Assembly: GCA_013399305.1 (NCBI GenBank)
Contig: VXAI01000243.1
Coordinates: forward strand, 803,873 to 867,872
Direction of reading: 5' to 3'
Length of the DNA: 64,000 nt
Source: Rostratula benghalensis
Taxonomy: Eukaryota > Chordata > Aves > Charadriiformes > Rostratulidae
Shown here: in pieces, positions 23,901 to 37,559 of the stretch
How positions within the stretch are numbered: the first letter of the stretch is position 1
Layout: the number at the start of each line of letters is the position of its first letter
Translations under genes and position numbers: made by a program
The notes under the pieces: model-generated
The model's database searches: none
Told to the model about the DNA's origin: nothing
What the model saw: the letters and a program-made list of their open reading frames with translations, nothing else

Positions 23901-26707
23901 GTTATTGATATGTATCAGCATATGTACTTCATAATATAATTGTATAAAATGGTAAAAAGGGTAATATCGTGCCTGTCAGCTTCAGCACACAGCAGTTCTC
24001 TTCAATAGCAGAAGGAAGCAGAACTTTGCATTAAAGTTCTGACTCCTACGTGCATTTCGTTTACTGTTTTCTAAATAGGTAGTGTCAAAGAAACTGGAAT
24101 TTTGTATCTGAAGACTAAAAAACCAAAAACAACTGCAATCAAAACAAGATGAAAAATGTAACCTCCCCAATTAATTAATTTTAAATATTTTTTTAAAAAA
24201 AGGTTTTAAATTATTTTGTGTTATTTTCATAATTCCATTCAAATGCAGCTTGTTTCAAATCACATAAAATAATCCCTGCTGGGGGAAAGAAAGCTTTCCA
24301 CAATGGTACTTCTTTAATATCAATGTTGTAACATGAATGTGAGTCGTTGCATATTAAGCCACACAAATGCCTAGGTATTTATGGATGGATATAGAGTATC
24401 TCTGTTTGCAAAACCGTGTCACATTTATTCTAAAAACTCCTTTTAGAAGAGAATCATTAGACAGCAAATAATGAAAGTCTATTTCAAGTTAATAAATTAA
24501 AAAGTACTGGTGGAAAATATGAGATTAAGAAATTCTAATTCAAGGCAAATATTTCTACCTTCTCATTAAAATTAATCTAAAAATCGGTGATATTGCTGTT
24601 CTATACAAATCTATGTTCTTTGTGGGAAAAGGCTTCCTCAAGGACTAGTTTGGGGAGGTATCATAAAAGTTGTTGAAAAGAAAAATAAAACTACTATACT
24701 CCCAAACTGAAAAACATTTGTAGCTTGTGATCAATAGTGTTGCATGTGCTGCTCTTTTTCTACCCTCAAATCATGAACGTCAAATATGCCATGATGGACT
24801 GTCTCAGCACGGGCCACTTAATCACCCACAGTTTGAAAGCTATCTGAGGGCTGAGTAGGTAGTCTTTCTCACCACACCTGAATGCCAACAATTTGATCCA
24901 ATAATTTTGCTTGCTGCACACTAAGAAGCCACCATACATTTTCACAAGGACCAGGAGAATAATGCACATTAACAGATTCTTTTGAGCTTCGCATTCGCCT
25001 GGGTTTCCCCCCCTGCTCTCACTGTTGGCAGACTCTGAGCTGCTGACTACACCCACAATTCAGACATATCCAGAATTTTATTTAAGAACAAATACGCAAA
25101 TATGCCTGATACCACTTCATCACTAAAAAGACCAGGTCATGGTATATATGTAACAGTTCACACTTTGGTGAGCAAGTGTAAAGTAGGCTGGTAATGAGGG
25201 TGTCTATTTAGAGCATAACATAGATCAGTGTGTGAGAGCTGTTTTACCATATCAAAACCAACAACAAATCCCCAAAATAAACAACACCTAAAAAGACACA
25301 AAACATTTCAGGTTAGTTCCTTTAGGTTGCTTCCTAAAAACCAAGTATCAGAATAGAGCCTGTTACTCAGACGTACTTCAGGCTTCATCTCTTTTTCTGA
25401 ATGGTTTTGCTCCTCATCCCAAAGCATCCCAGGGTTTATTTTCCCATCCAGGGTTCTTACCCAAACCCAGGCAGGCAACCTACACCATGCGCTGTGTGGC
25501 CCTTCCACATGAAGAAGCTCTCTGCTACTAACAGACAAATTTCACATCACCAAAAAGGTTAGATTTTCCTTTATTTCTATGTGCCTTCTCATGAAGTTCC
25601 CAGAAGTCTTTGCAAAAAATGAACTGCAGGTCAGCTACAGGGCTGATCCTGAAGATACACATCTTCTCATACTCGAACAATTCTTTGCTTTTGTTGTTTG
25701 ACCTGGTTTCCAGATTGCCCACAGCACAGGAAGCCGTGCCTCTGTAACGCCATAGTCCCTGGTACTGTATCTTCACACTGACAACAAAACTCAACACGAT
25801 CTGCTCTGTCTACAGAACAACGATGGTGTCGGGAGCTGTAAGCAGAAGCGTGAAGTTCACAGTCCCTGCTTTTGCTAACTGAATCCCACAAAAAGTGATG
25901 TGAGATAAGGGCTGTTTGAGCACAGAGCAAACAAGAAAACACCCTAGAGCCCTTTGATCCTGAGAAATCAGCATGGTTAGCAGAAGTAGAAAAGACCCTA
26001 TGTCTCAAGTCCAAAAGGATGAGTGTGGTATGTCACCTCCCAAATTCAACCTGACAGAAATTCTCCTGTTGCAGGCTGTTTCCTGAGGGTATGAATAAAA
26101 AGCAAAATCACTTGCCCTCCAAGTTTAGATCCCAGTTCTAGAAAACAGATGAACACTCACTTCACAGAAAGCTCTGAACAGTCTTTCACCTCAGTTAAAC
26201 TAAAATACTTTAAGGAATTGAGCCCGCATCTTTAGGGGCTATAGTCCAAGTTTTCCCTGCCGTTTTCACTGCCTGAAGTCTGAGCAGTGCCTGGCAAGAT
26301 GAAGTGAGAATCTTGACTCCAACTGAGTGATGTGCTCCTAGTTAACCATCTTCTTGCTTCAAACACGGTGCAGGTTTTATTTCTGAAAAATACCATTTCA
26401 CAGTATTTGTTTGAAACATACACATTGTGTATAGTATGAAACTGAGAGGATGCTTCCTCTTCTGGTGCTAAAGCCATGCACCATGGTGAGGCAAGTAATC
26501 ACCAACATGTGTGTGAGGGGTACATGGAAATTTTCTTGGGTGTTGGATGTTGGATGCCCACTGATTTGTATTTGCAACTGGGCCATACAAAACCAGCAGG
26601 CATGATTAACCTCTGCATGGCCGGGAGTTGCCTGGGAAGAAGTCTCCCCAAGGTTCAGCAGAAAGTAAGGCAGGGTTTGCTTCTGCAAGCCTAGCAAGGG
26701 TCCCCTT
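17961..26707. other. Intron 1 stretch without recognised features
   Basis: About 8.7 kb. Sequence from 18.8 to 23.2 kb is richer in GC and in CT/AG runs than the AT-rich part from 23.9 to 25.3 kb. Poly-T at 18830-18841. Open frames up to 146 codons (23398-23838, minus) have no recognisable domain and are treated as chance. Confidence 0.6.
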
Positions 26708-26878
26708 AAGTATTTCTTTGGAAGTGGTTGAGTCACCATCCCTGAAGGTATTTAAAAGACAGCACAGAGTGCTGCTGACGGATACGGTTTAGTGGCAACT
26801 TGGCAGTGTTAGGTTAAAGGTTGAACTTGATGATCCTAAAGGTTTTCTCCAACATAAATGATTCTATGATACAGGGAT
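26708..26878 (+). mobile_element. CR1 LINE 3' fragment (older subfamily)
   Basis: The fragment contains GTGGTTGAGTCACCATCCC, TGAAGGTATTTAAAAGAC, CTTGGCAGTGTTAGGTTAA, GTTGAACTTGATGATCC and ends ATGATTCTATGAT, the typical order of a CR1 3' end. It is diverged from consensus and only about 170 bases long. It lies antisense to GAB3. The GTTAGGTTAA variant is shared with the element at the right edge (63500), which suggests the same subfamily group. Confidence 0.85.
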
Positions 26879-29800
26879 CTTGGAGTCTGGGAGCCCATAC
26901 TGTATAAACAGAAGAGCTGTTTGTGCTCTGAGTAAGGAAGTTGGACCTGCAATGAGCATGTAAGGCTGCACAGAGGAAGGGCTTTCTCCACTGCTGTACT
27001 GAGAGCAATCTCTCTTTTGTCTCAAAGGCCACTGTGGCTATGACTCACACACAACCATCAGACTATTAACACTTTTATTCCAACTAGTTATTTCTGGCTT
27101 TCGGCAGTCAAAATACCTAAATGTCCAGAGTGCTTCCAGTGTAACTATAGAAATTACAACAACAAACAACAGCAGCTCGACCCATGGGTCAGCTGAAGCC
27201 AAACTCTGAATCACACACTTATTTTTTACCTATAGTTATGAAAAGGAGTTTAGGTCTGGACAACAAGGCAGTACATTTCCCAGCTACCTAGAAGATGCTC
27301 AGCCAGACAAGCTCAGGGCAGATGCTGTGAGACGCTCACCCCTTCCACAGGAGCTCTAGCTGAGGGGGATACTGCACAGATCCCTCAAAATAACATGCAG
27401 CCCCAACCAGAATATCATCAGACAGGCATTATAAATCCACTGGAGGTTAATGCACTGTATGAATGTTGTGAATTGATCTTTCTTCTTCAGTGTACTCATA
27501 ATCCATGTTTCAGAGAGCTCTTTATAGGGTTGCTCGCTATTACTTTCTTAAGTTATGGGAAAGATTTTCATTCAAGCTCTAGACCTCCTGTACACTTTAA
27601 GTCTCCCTATGCCTGCAGCAGCCATCAGCTCACTGTCAGCTGTGTCATTAATTAGCAACTTTAAGTTGGAAGGGGTAGGATCTTCTAGAAAAAGCCAGAA
27701 TGCAGTCAAATTAATTACCTTGTGTCTCAAAAACTTTACCCTTTATTTTTAACCAAAATACATTTGCTTATGCAAGACTTTGCATTGTGTTGCTTCTCTA
27801 GCAACTCTCTCTCACTAAAGTCAGAATTTACCATATATTTTGATTTTTTATGGTATTATAAAGGCAGCTCAGTAACCAAACACTTTCTGAGTACGTAAAC
27901 CAAAGGCTGAAATGCAATGTAAGAAACCAGATTCATGACAAATAAGGAAAAAAGTATTTGAACTTTAGAATGCTTAACTCTTAATTATATAAATGTCTGA
28001 TGCAATCTCTGGAGAGCTGTAAAAGTGCAAAGAATGTCTAACAACTCTGAATATAAAGTGTAATATATATTTTAAACAAAGAGAACAGTCCTTCAGTTGT
28101 GTGTCTGTTTTATTTATTTCCTATAAAACCAATTTTGTTTAACCAGAGGGCCATGAAGTACGTTTCATCAGTAAATAAAATAGATCAGAATACAGTGGAG
28201 TGAGGCCTTTATGATAAACCATGAGAGAAAAACACCAGTCTGGAAGCATCAAACCTTCCAGCAGAGCAAGGACCAGAAAATGTCTAACAGGAGCAGCAAA
28301 GCTAACTTGGTGTGAGCTCACAGTTGGCTAAAGCTGTGTGTTTCATCTTGACTGAAAATGATCTGATCTAAATTAAATACAAAAGCTCAAAGCTGACAAA
28401 ACTAAGTGAATACACTAAAGAGGAAAATGAAAAATATAATGAAGTTATTGTTTTCTTCTGACTTTCATTAAAAAATAGCAATCCAAAGTGGTGTCTACAG
28501 ACTTGAAGCCAGAGTTGGACAGTGGAGAGAAATTCTGTCCTGCAAAGGCTGAGATAATTTTCGCACACGATACCACAAAAGGGTGGCCCTGAATGACAAT
28601 TGAGATTTTCTTTGAAGGTGTTGTCCTTGTTGTCTGGGTGTTGCACACAGCAACAAGGCAGCGAACAGCGTGTAGGAAGGACAGCTGTAAAACCACGGAT
28701 GTTGTCAGGGGAATTCAGGGATGGGCACCGTGTTTGAAATCTTTACAGCTTTCTACTGTGGACTAACTGACCTTTTGAATAACAAATCTTTTGCCTTCTG
28801 TATGGAAAGACAAAGTTCACCCTCGGGCCAGTCCCCAGGTCCTTGCTGATTTCCAGGGGTACGGCAGGAGTTCTCGCCAAGGAGAAAAACAAATTAGTAA
28901 AATCCCTTCCTCTGATCCCTCCTACCCCAACAACACAGAGTACAAACGGAGCCATAGTCACAGGCATTAGCAGATACAAAAGAGACATCTGAAAGCGGTG
29001 GTTGTACACAGAAAGCAGTGACTGCTTTCCTTTTTTAGACTTCATGGCTTATTTGTTTAAACCACAAAGAGATATTTGCATGCTACCCATTTCTAGTCAG
29101 ATACGAAAAAACAAAGTAGAAATAAGTGCAATAAATGCAGGGCAAGTAGCACCTCCTGCTAACTTTCAAGGTTCAAATTAACTCATGAAACACTTTAGCC
29201 AAGGTCCATCACTTGAATTTACATTTTTAAAGAGGTAAAGAGCATGATAAAAAAATGACTTTTCAAAGAGGTAGAAAGAACAACAGAACACCAACTATTA
29301 TCTTTTCTTATTTTAAACTTCATCCCACACTTGCCACAAATTTAGATCTGAATGCGGAATTACTCCTACTCTTCTCCTTCGCTTATGACTCTTTCTTACC
29401 ATGTTTTTCAGAGAAGCAGTTTGTAAATGTGACTCGTTAGGATGCAGTGTAAAAAGTAACATGTATGCTGCAGGCAGTAACCCAACCAGGCTGTGTGCTG
29501 CGGTTACCAAAATGTTACATCTAACAGCTAGGTGAAAATGAAGCCAACTGGGAGGTAAAATATCTACTGCTCAGGATAAAGAGTTGCGTTACAGAAGCAC
29601 ACGTTGCTAAATCAGCCAGAAGTAAGTGGCTTCTGAAGCATAATTTTATGGACGTTTTTCAGCCAAAGAGTAAGTGTGGCAGTAGCACAGATGCGGGCTG
29701 TTCAGAGGACGCCGACGTGGTGCTGATGTTTTTGGGAGGCTTTTGAAAGACAGGCTGAGAAAGACAGTAAAAGACAAGCACACACGTGGACTTGTAAGAA

Positions 29801-32394
29801 AGCTTAATGATCATTCTCATCCTTCTGCAGATAGAAAAGCTTTTCCTAAATAGAAAAAACATTTTTTTAATAGTTTACAAAGACCAGGAAGAGCCATATG
29901 GTGATGCCTCTTGATGTTTGTATTAGAAATCCTTGAAAAATAACAGGGAGTTGTTTCTTAGGGGCATGCCATGGGAAGTGCCTTTTCTGTTCCTAAAGAC
30001 TCTGATTTAGAGAGAAGACCATCAAGGGAGAAAACAGTATCACACTGGAAGATGACAAATGGCGCCCTGGCCTTGGTGAAACAAGGGGTAAAATTCTTGT
30101 TCTGATTTCAGCAGGTTACAAGATAATCAGACACATAGAAAACCAATGCATACTGTGCATTATAAAGGTAAGCAATACAATATAACGCTTCAAAATATAG
30201 AAGTACACTGAAAAAGAGTATTGCCAAAGAGCTGATGATGTAGAATGTGGCGGGAAACTGAAAAATCTTCCAAAGAAGGCAGTGGAGTTTTTTACAACAC
30301 AACTCCTTGCCCAGCAAACTATATTTTCTTGGGGAAATTTCAAGGGTGGAAACAGACAGAAAAGCCTCAGCCCCTTTCTGGCTTTGCCAGAAACTGAACA
30401 CCACCTGAAACTTGTGTTGAAACTTGCGTTGTGAAACTTGGTCTACAACAGGTACAGCTCCAAGAATTTTGCTCTGACTTTGGTCCTTCCTGTGGCACTG
30501 TCATAACTATTTTTGTGCGCAATCAGAGCAGAAGGTGGACAGATGAAGGCTTGAGGTGAAACACAACGCATTACTATCACCAGCCAGCAGCTCCAAGTTA
30601 CACCATTTGCTCAGCTGGGATAAAGGAGATTTTAAAGAAAAAGCAACCTTACTGATTTTTATGGCATTCCAATGTGCTTCTTTTTTTCGAGGAAACAGTT
30701 TTAGTGCTATCATTTAATGTTCATATCAACAAAAGACTGAGTGCTGCCAATTTTCATTCACCCTATCAGCATGGATTCCCAGCCTATCTTTGATATAACA
30801 ATTAACTTTTTGTTGTGGGATCAAACCAACGTCAACTACCTGACAAAACAAAATGCATTTAGATGCTTAAATAACTTATACAATCTTACAAATTTAATAA
30901 TCTAGCCTGGGAGCAATCACATATTTGTCTCGCTGTTACTCGAAACCGCACTTCTGAACCAATAATGCAGCCAGGCTCTTCTGCATATTTCTGCCCTGCT
31001 TTGCAAAAGTAAAAATTTGGATTATTTTTTCACTTCTGAAAAAAAGAGCTTGAAGTGTGTTTTCCAATAATTTATTCATGCCGTGTAATCAAGCACAGAA
31101 TCTGACCCAGCTTCGCAGAAGCACGATTTCCAGCTCTGCGGTTTTCACCTCTGAGAGTATTTACTATTTGCTTGCCAGTAATTACCACAACCATCTCCTG
31201 CTTTGAATTCTACTACAGAAAAAGATTTCCAGTTTGTTTCCTTAAAGCTGAAGGAGGCTTCATTTGAAAACTCAGGTGAATGCAAAAGTTCCAAGAATCA
31301 AGGGATAAAATAATTTGCAATTTTTTTCTTCTTGCTTGTTGACAAACTTAGTCCATTATTGGCTTTTGTCTAAAATGCCCTGGCCAACAATTCTTTTCTG
31401 TCCATGAAGTATTTTTTGTTGTTGTTTGATACACCCTGTGCCCAAAGGGACAAATGCTTGGGAGTGTTTACATTTTTCACTTGTTTCTTGGAAATCATGA
31501 CCCATAGATAAAAAGAATACTTCTGCAACAATAATTTGGCACTTACAGAGCTTCTGGTTTTACTGATTGTTTGAATTCATGTTTTTAAAGCCATGATGTA
31601 TTTTCATATTTTATTCTGTGACTTTCTTGAGAATTACAGTGCTTACTAATATTATTGTGCTGCTATTGTCATGAATTTACAATACACATAATTTACCTAA
31701 TGATTTATTGAACAAAAATGAGTTTTAAGCCTATCTAAAAATTTGGGGATATTTGGGCAGTCATCTTTCAATAAATCCGGAAGACAACTATCCCGCTTGA
31801 AACTTTAAATATGCCCCAGGGCACCTTTGGCCATCTTGCCCTAGGACACCTTTAGCCATTCCCTTGAATGCTGATTTTGCTCCTGTAACCCAAGTGTCCT
31901 CACCATTATAATTTATTTCAATTTTTACTAAAACCAAGCAGAATAATCCAACTGCCTTGAAAGAGAGCCGGATTTTGCCTATGTTTCATCCAAGACTCCT
32001 TCTCCTTGCCTGATTCTGTGTTCTTTCCTATTTGACAGCTAAAAGGAGAACTCAAGATTTTCAAAATCAGGTGCAAAATTAGACCCATAATATACACCTG
32101 TATTTGAAGATGAATGGAACACAAAAATAATCCCATGTTCCTTCCCAATACCACTTCTTACATCCAATGAGAAATGTTTGTATTTTTGCACAGCTAGAAC
32201 TACAGGATTCTTCAATTTATTGTTTTTCAGGGTATTTCCACTTTCATTCTTTTGCAGTAAAGAATCATTGTCTTTAGAAATATAGTGTTGCTATACACAC
32301 TTTCTAATCCACATTTAAATCAATAACAGTGACATATTCCTATGATTAATTTCACTTCACAAAATGATTCAGAGTTCAGATATTTAGAAAAGGT
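26879..32394. other. Intron 1 stretch without recognised features
   Basis: About 5.5 kb of AT-rich sequence (27.7-28.5 kb and 30.7-32.4 kb especially) with short homopolymers. No gene, RNA or named repeat seen. Confidence 0.6.
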
Positions 32395-32454
32395 TTAGCT
32401 CAAAAGTAAAATTATGAAAAGAAAACTGGTTCTGTTTTGCCTCAAACCAGGACA
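32395..32454 (-). mobile_element. LTR end remnant related to the solo LTR
   Basis: The stretch AAAAGTAAAATTA...GAAAACTGGTTCTGTTTTGCCTCAAACCAGGACA closely matches the last 55 bases of the LTR at 8192-8944 (AAAAGTAAAATTA...GAAAATTGGTTCTGTTTTACCTCAAACCAGGCCA). It is the U3 end in the same orientation. Similarity farther left is faint, so the rest is deleted or too diverged to follow by eye. Confidence 0.5.
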
Positions 32455-33739
32455 GTTTGTTTGCAATTTCCTAAGCCTGTGGCTACATTGCCTTTCTGTG
32501 GGACAGCACTGGCCACAGCCACCCATGCGAGCCAGGGAAGCGGTTGTATGGATGCTGAGGATGAAAACCCCAAGAAGGAAGAATGTAGGAGTGGTGGGCT
32601 GCCTGGATACAGTCAAAAGCAGCAAAGCCAAAGGCCTCTAAAGACACCTTCAGGTCTAAGGCTGCACTGAGCATGAGATGTGAGTGTGTGTGTTGCATTC
32701 CTGCACCTCCTCTGTGCACAGGGAGAAGGCAGCGGCACCGCTTTTGCAGCCCAGGGAATGTGTAACTGGAAGGCAGCTCCCCAGCCGCAGCCGGGCGCCG
32801 CTTCCACAGAGGTTTACTATCAGTCACTCTCAACGCCTAAGGAACTTCTCCACAGTGCTCTGCTTCTGGTTTGGTCCTTGAGCAATTAATGACTTGACAC
32901 TGAAATTAAAGAATTTTCCCGACAGCATCATATTCAGGAAAGAGTGATTATAAACGAAGGACTGAAACTACTAAATGCACTACGCATACACAGTCGGGTG
33001 TTTTCTTATTCCACTGAAGTAAATTAGTAATTAATGACATTTTCACCAAAAAAACCCGATCAAATCCAGTAATAATAGTAAGCCAAATATATAACAGTCA
33101 GACATGGGTTTCAAAAGAACAGGGGTCCAAGTTGCCAATGCCCCATGCGGTTAAATAGCTATCTGGATACCTCAGCTCTTCTTTCCACCCAGCTGAGGTG
33201 TCCCCAGCCTTCTCACAGTCCTACCCCTGATCTTAGGAGCTGAGCGTTACAAGAGTTCCCTTCTACACAAAAGGTTTTTGCTTAGAAGTCAATGTTTATT
33301 TTTAATTACTGGATTATCAACACAGGTTGGACATCCGGCCCCATTCCCTGTTGCTGACTCCATGGCTCGAGGCTGCGGTATTTGCTGACTGACAGGAGTG
33401 CCTTGTAGCCCCTTCCCAGAACCAACCCCAGCCACACTCAGCGATTTTACTGGGAAGAGGAGAGGCAACACCCAACGCTAGCAGGTGATAACTGGCTGTT
33501 TCAGCCAAAGGTTTTCAAGTAAGTTGTTACACTATAGTTGTAAGTGCTTACAGGCAGAAAGGGTACCTGCAATGGCAGAGCCCTTGTGAGAAGTGGTCAG
33601 TGCTTTCTTCTTATCAAAGGTTAAGGGCTTTTTCCAGCACTTGGGCATTTATCTTTGCTGCTCTGGAGGCTCCTCCAGTGTCTTTACCAGAAATATGTCA
33701 GACCTGTTGCCACCATTCCTATGTGAGGACAGTCCCTGG

Positions 33740-33753
33740 ACACTAGGTGGCTG
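33740..33753 (+). promoter_or_regulatory. Weak CTCF-like motif
   Basis: ACACTAGGTGGCTG agrees with 12 of 14 positions of the CTCF core as I remember it (CCASYAGRKGGCRS). A match at this level is expected by chance now and then in 64 kb. Confidence 0.2.
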
Positions 33754-36700
33754 TGCCTTGGGTCTGGGAGCAGCATTAGCACCCTGGTGCCAACTGGCAC
33801 CATCTCCAAGGAGGGATGGTGGCGAACAAGGTTTTTTGTCCTCATTATGTTTCTTCCTGGCAAAAGTGAACTTACCCAAGCACATAAAACTAACTTTAGT
33901 TTCCTTGGAGGTGACTTCCTTGCTCAGCCAATTCACTGAATATAGGTAGCATGCAATTTTCCATACGGCCACTAATGGTTGAGCGTGAAAGAAGCAGTTT
34001 GATTGTTGTATTCTGACTACTCTGTTGCACAAGTATGTTATGAAACAAAAAGTTATGTAAAAATCATAGTGGATTTCACTATTTCCTATTTAACTGTCTT
34101 AGTGTAAGCATGCATGATGCCCAAAAATTCATTTATGTAGAAAAAACATGAGCCAGCATAACATAGTTTTTAACATCCTTCTGCTTCTTTACAGTAAGAC
34201 AGATGATGAAGTTTGATTTTTCCTTTGCTAACATAAAACCTTCCACTTTGACTCATGGTCTGTATGCTGAGAGACGCTTCAGAGAGTTTTAGTTTACAAA
34301 CAGTGAATACAGACCTGGATTTTTTTGTTGCTGTACCTACAAAATTTAATTATGGAAGATCAGAACATTCTCCTTGCTAAACATGCTTAAAAGGTCCAAT
34401 AGTGAAATAACCTCAACCATGTATCCTAGCTCACCACCTGGTCCACACAGCCTCCATTGGGAGCTCACAGAATTAATGTTGTCCCAGTGGACCAACCCAT
34501 GATAGAAACAACAGTCTGCCCTTGGATGAGCTCAGGGCAGTTGGTAGTTGGCAGTCTGTGCCTGCTTCAGTGGACCATAACAAAAATAGGAGGGATTAAA
34601 GAATCTCTTAGTCTGCAATTCAAGTAAATCTACCAAGGTTGAAGGAGACACAAAACCTGAACTATGCTGCAAGATGATAAAAGGAATCTGGCAGGATACT
34701 GTGTGGGAAAGCAGGCATTATCACTGCTTGTGTTGTTGCTGCTTGAATCTAAGGGCTTCTCTGCAGTTTTACTAGCACAGCTGAGCTGGTGTAAGTATGC
34801 CATGGGAACACTCTGATACTGGAAAAAAGAACATTGTTCCCAGTTTAGTTCGTATTGCTTCAGAAGTGGTTTAAGATAAAGGCAAAAGATGTCACTCATC
34901 CCAAGAACATCCGAGATGTTTATCAGCATAATTACAGTGATTTGAATTCATGCATCATTATACACCTATGTAATTTTCCTGTAGATTGTACTGGAAATGG
35001 AGCTTCTTGAAAGAACTTAGTGGTAGTCATTTCATCAACATTAAGCATAAACTGCTTAGTGAGACAGGTTTTTGCTGTATCACAAAACATGGATTATTGG
35101 CATTTCCCATATAAATATATTGCTGTGGATTAACAGAGTTTTGCTAGAAAACCACTATAAAGAAACAAAACTCCTGACAGCATTATGCTGAGAGGCAGAG
35201 CAATGTGACTGTGAGGTGGCAAGGGTTACTGCTACCAGTGGTAAAAAAGCTTTTTCCGGGATCTAGTAAAAAGTGCATAGCTGATTTACAAAAGGAGCCC
35301 AAAAGTCTCACAAACCCTAAGAAGCAAAACAGATCCCTTGGAAAAAATCAAAGGCAAACTGGTCACTTCTTAAACAAAGAAAGGATTTTTAGAGATTTTC
35401 TGAAGTTTTACCCTTGAATTCTCAAGGGGCTGCAGTTATTAGGGAATATGTAAGTTGCACATGAAATATCTCTGGCCACAGGGCTTCACTGCTGGAGGAA
35501 CTGGAATTGTGTGAAATAAAATTAAAACATCCCAGTGAGGCTGTTCTACAGTCTGAAGCAGAAGGTTTCCCACTCCAAGCGATGTGTCATCTTAGCCTGA
35601 GAGCTGCTGCCTAGGGCAGGAGGAGAAGCTAGTGATGTAATGTCAGCATTACGGGGACCAGCAAGGACCTATACTCCTGGAGATGGTTCTTGCTCTGTTT
35701 GGAGAGGGAAGGCAAAGCATGGTAGAGGAAATTACCGTAATGCAGAAGAGCAATATGAAATAGTGTTGTGGAAAGCTCAGTGTGGAAGCAAACAAAGTGC
35801 CCTGATGGGGGATGGAGGGCCCAGCAGGGCTGAGGAACACGGTATCTGATGTTACCCCATACCATGCACAGGGCAAGGCAACGTTTCTTTGTGGAGCCTC
35901 TCCATTACTCTCGTATTTTCACACATACGGTGGTGCATAGCAACTCATCTGCTGGGCCATCTGCTGAGCTGCCGAAGTACTCAAATTAGGACTGCGACTC
36001 TTTGTTCCTACAAGCAGCCTTTCAAATTTTACACCCTCCCATTTGAAAACTTTCTCCTCCTGCTTGATCCATTACATCACCCATCTTCACCAGCTGGGAC
36101 TGACTGCTACAGTAGTAGGTGTTTAGCAGCCTTCAAACGGTCTCTCACCTTTCAGATTAATAACCTCACCTCGGGGAGAAGCATCCTATGCACTTGCCGC
36201 GCACTCTGTGTGCTGCCCCATCAAACAGGATCATCGTTTCAGAGATGGTACAGGAATTCCCCAGCCAGTGGGCAGCCAGCATCTGCTTTTCTTTCTATTA
36301 TGAATTTCTAGGTCCTCAGCATGTTGCTCTCTGTGAGTCATGCAAATCTTATGTCAAGCAAAGCAAAAGTGGCTACACCGTGCATAGACTTTATCATTCA
36401 AATAGAAAGTGAGATTATTCAGTGACAGTTTACTCTTTTTAAGAAGTCACCAATTTCTCTGCAACTCTGCTTTTATTTTTCACTGTAATTCTAACTGGCT
36501 GTAATCTCTTTGAGTGGAAAGTTTTGTACAAAACATTTTACACAAAATAAAGTGAATTTGTGCATCCATTCCCTGTCTTTGGTTTCTAATTATAAGCTGG
36601 TAAATGCTGCAGTTCCCATACCACAGACCATCTCTGCCAGTTACACTGGAACTACCAGGAATTCTGATAATGGCAGATCTGAGGGTTTCCATCCAGAATT

Positions 36701-37542
36701 TAATATCTCCCTCTCTGCTTTTCTCTCCCCATTCCCTCGTTGCTGAGGACCATGGCTCTGTGCTTAATAAATCCAGCCAATTGGTACAAAAGTTAAAGGG
36801 AAAATCTTGATGCTCAGCTCTGATATTCAAGTTCACTGTTTAATGAAGACAAGACATCACAGTCATAAGGTACTGCCGTTGGCAGTAAGTAGTATATAGG
36901 GGAAACAGCTCAGATTATTTAAGTGTTCCCCATAAATATGGTCATAATGGGATAAAATTTGAGACTACAGGTTTTTTTGCTTCTAGTTTCTCCTTAAGCT
37001 CCTATATTGCTATTTAAAATATTTTTTTCTGATGAGTCTAAGTATTTTATATCTAAAATATTTTCAGAGAGGTAATCCATGCAGATTTGTGCCAAGTGGT
37101 AAGTGCAAATGAAAGCTTCAAATCTAAGCTTCCAGTATGACCGCACATCTGCCCAACTCCAGCAGTTTACTAAGACCAATGTTTACTTGGCCTTTCTGTC
37201 CCTTATGGGTGCATTTTATTTTGGAATGAAGTAGTTTCCTCCTTCATAGTTGTGCTACATCACCATCCCTACTTGCTGCTCTTGCTGTGTAGCGTCATAT
37301 GCCTTCTCTTGTCAGTCCCCAACCATGAAGAACCTGCCCTAATCTGGCACCATGAAATAGATATGGAGTGATTTTGCATGACCACGTTTCCACTCAGAGC
37401 AGGTACCTTGACTGCAGCAACCCTAAGTACAAGTCAGAAGTGACTAGCTGCCCTGCAACAAAATTAGTTGCTTACATCTGAGGGCTTTCCTCTGCTCCTT
37501 GTCTTTCACTCCTACGCATAGCACACTAGCCAGTTCTTTCAT

Positions 37543-37559
37543 AAAAAAAAAAAAAAAAA
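37543..37559. repeat. Poly-A tract (17)
   Basis: An uninterrupted run of A. Nothing resembling a retrotransposed gene lies directly before it. Confidence 0.9.

Noticed and set aside
35889..36311. 140-codon open frame on the plus strand
   Set aside because: No domain or conservation evidence, and composition typical of non-coding sequence read by chance.
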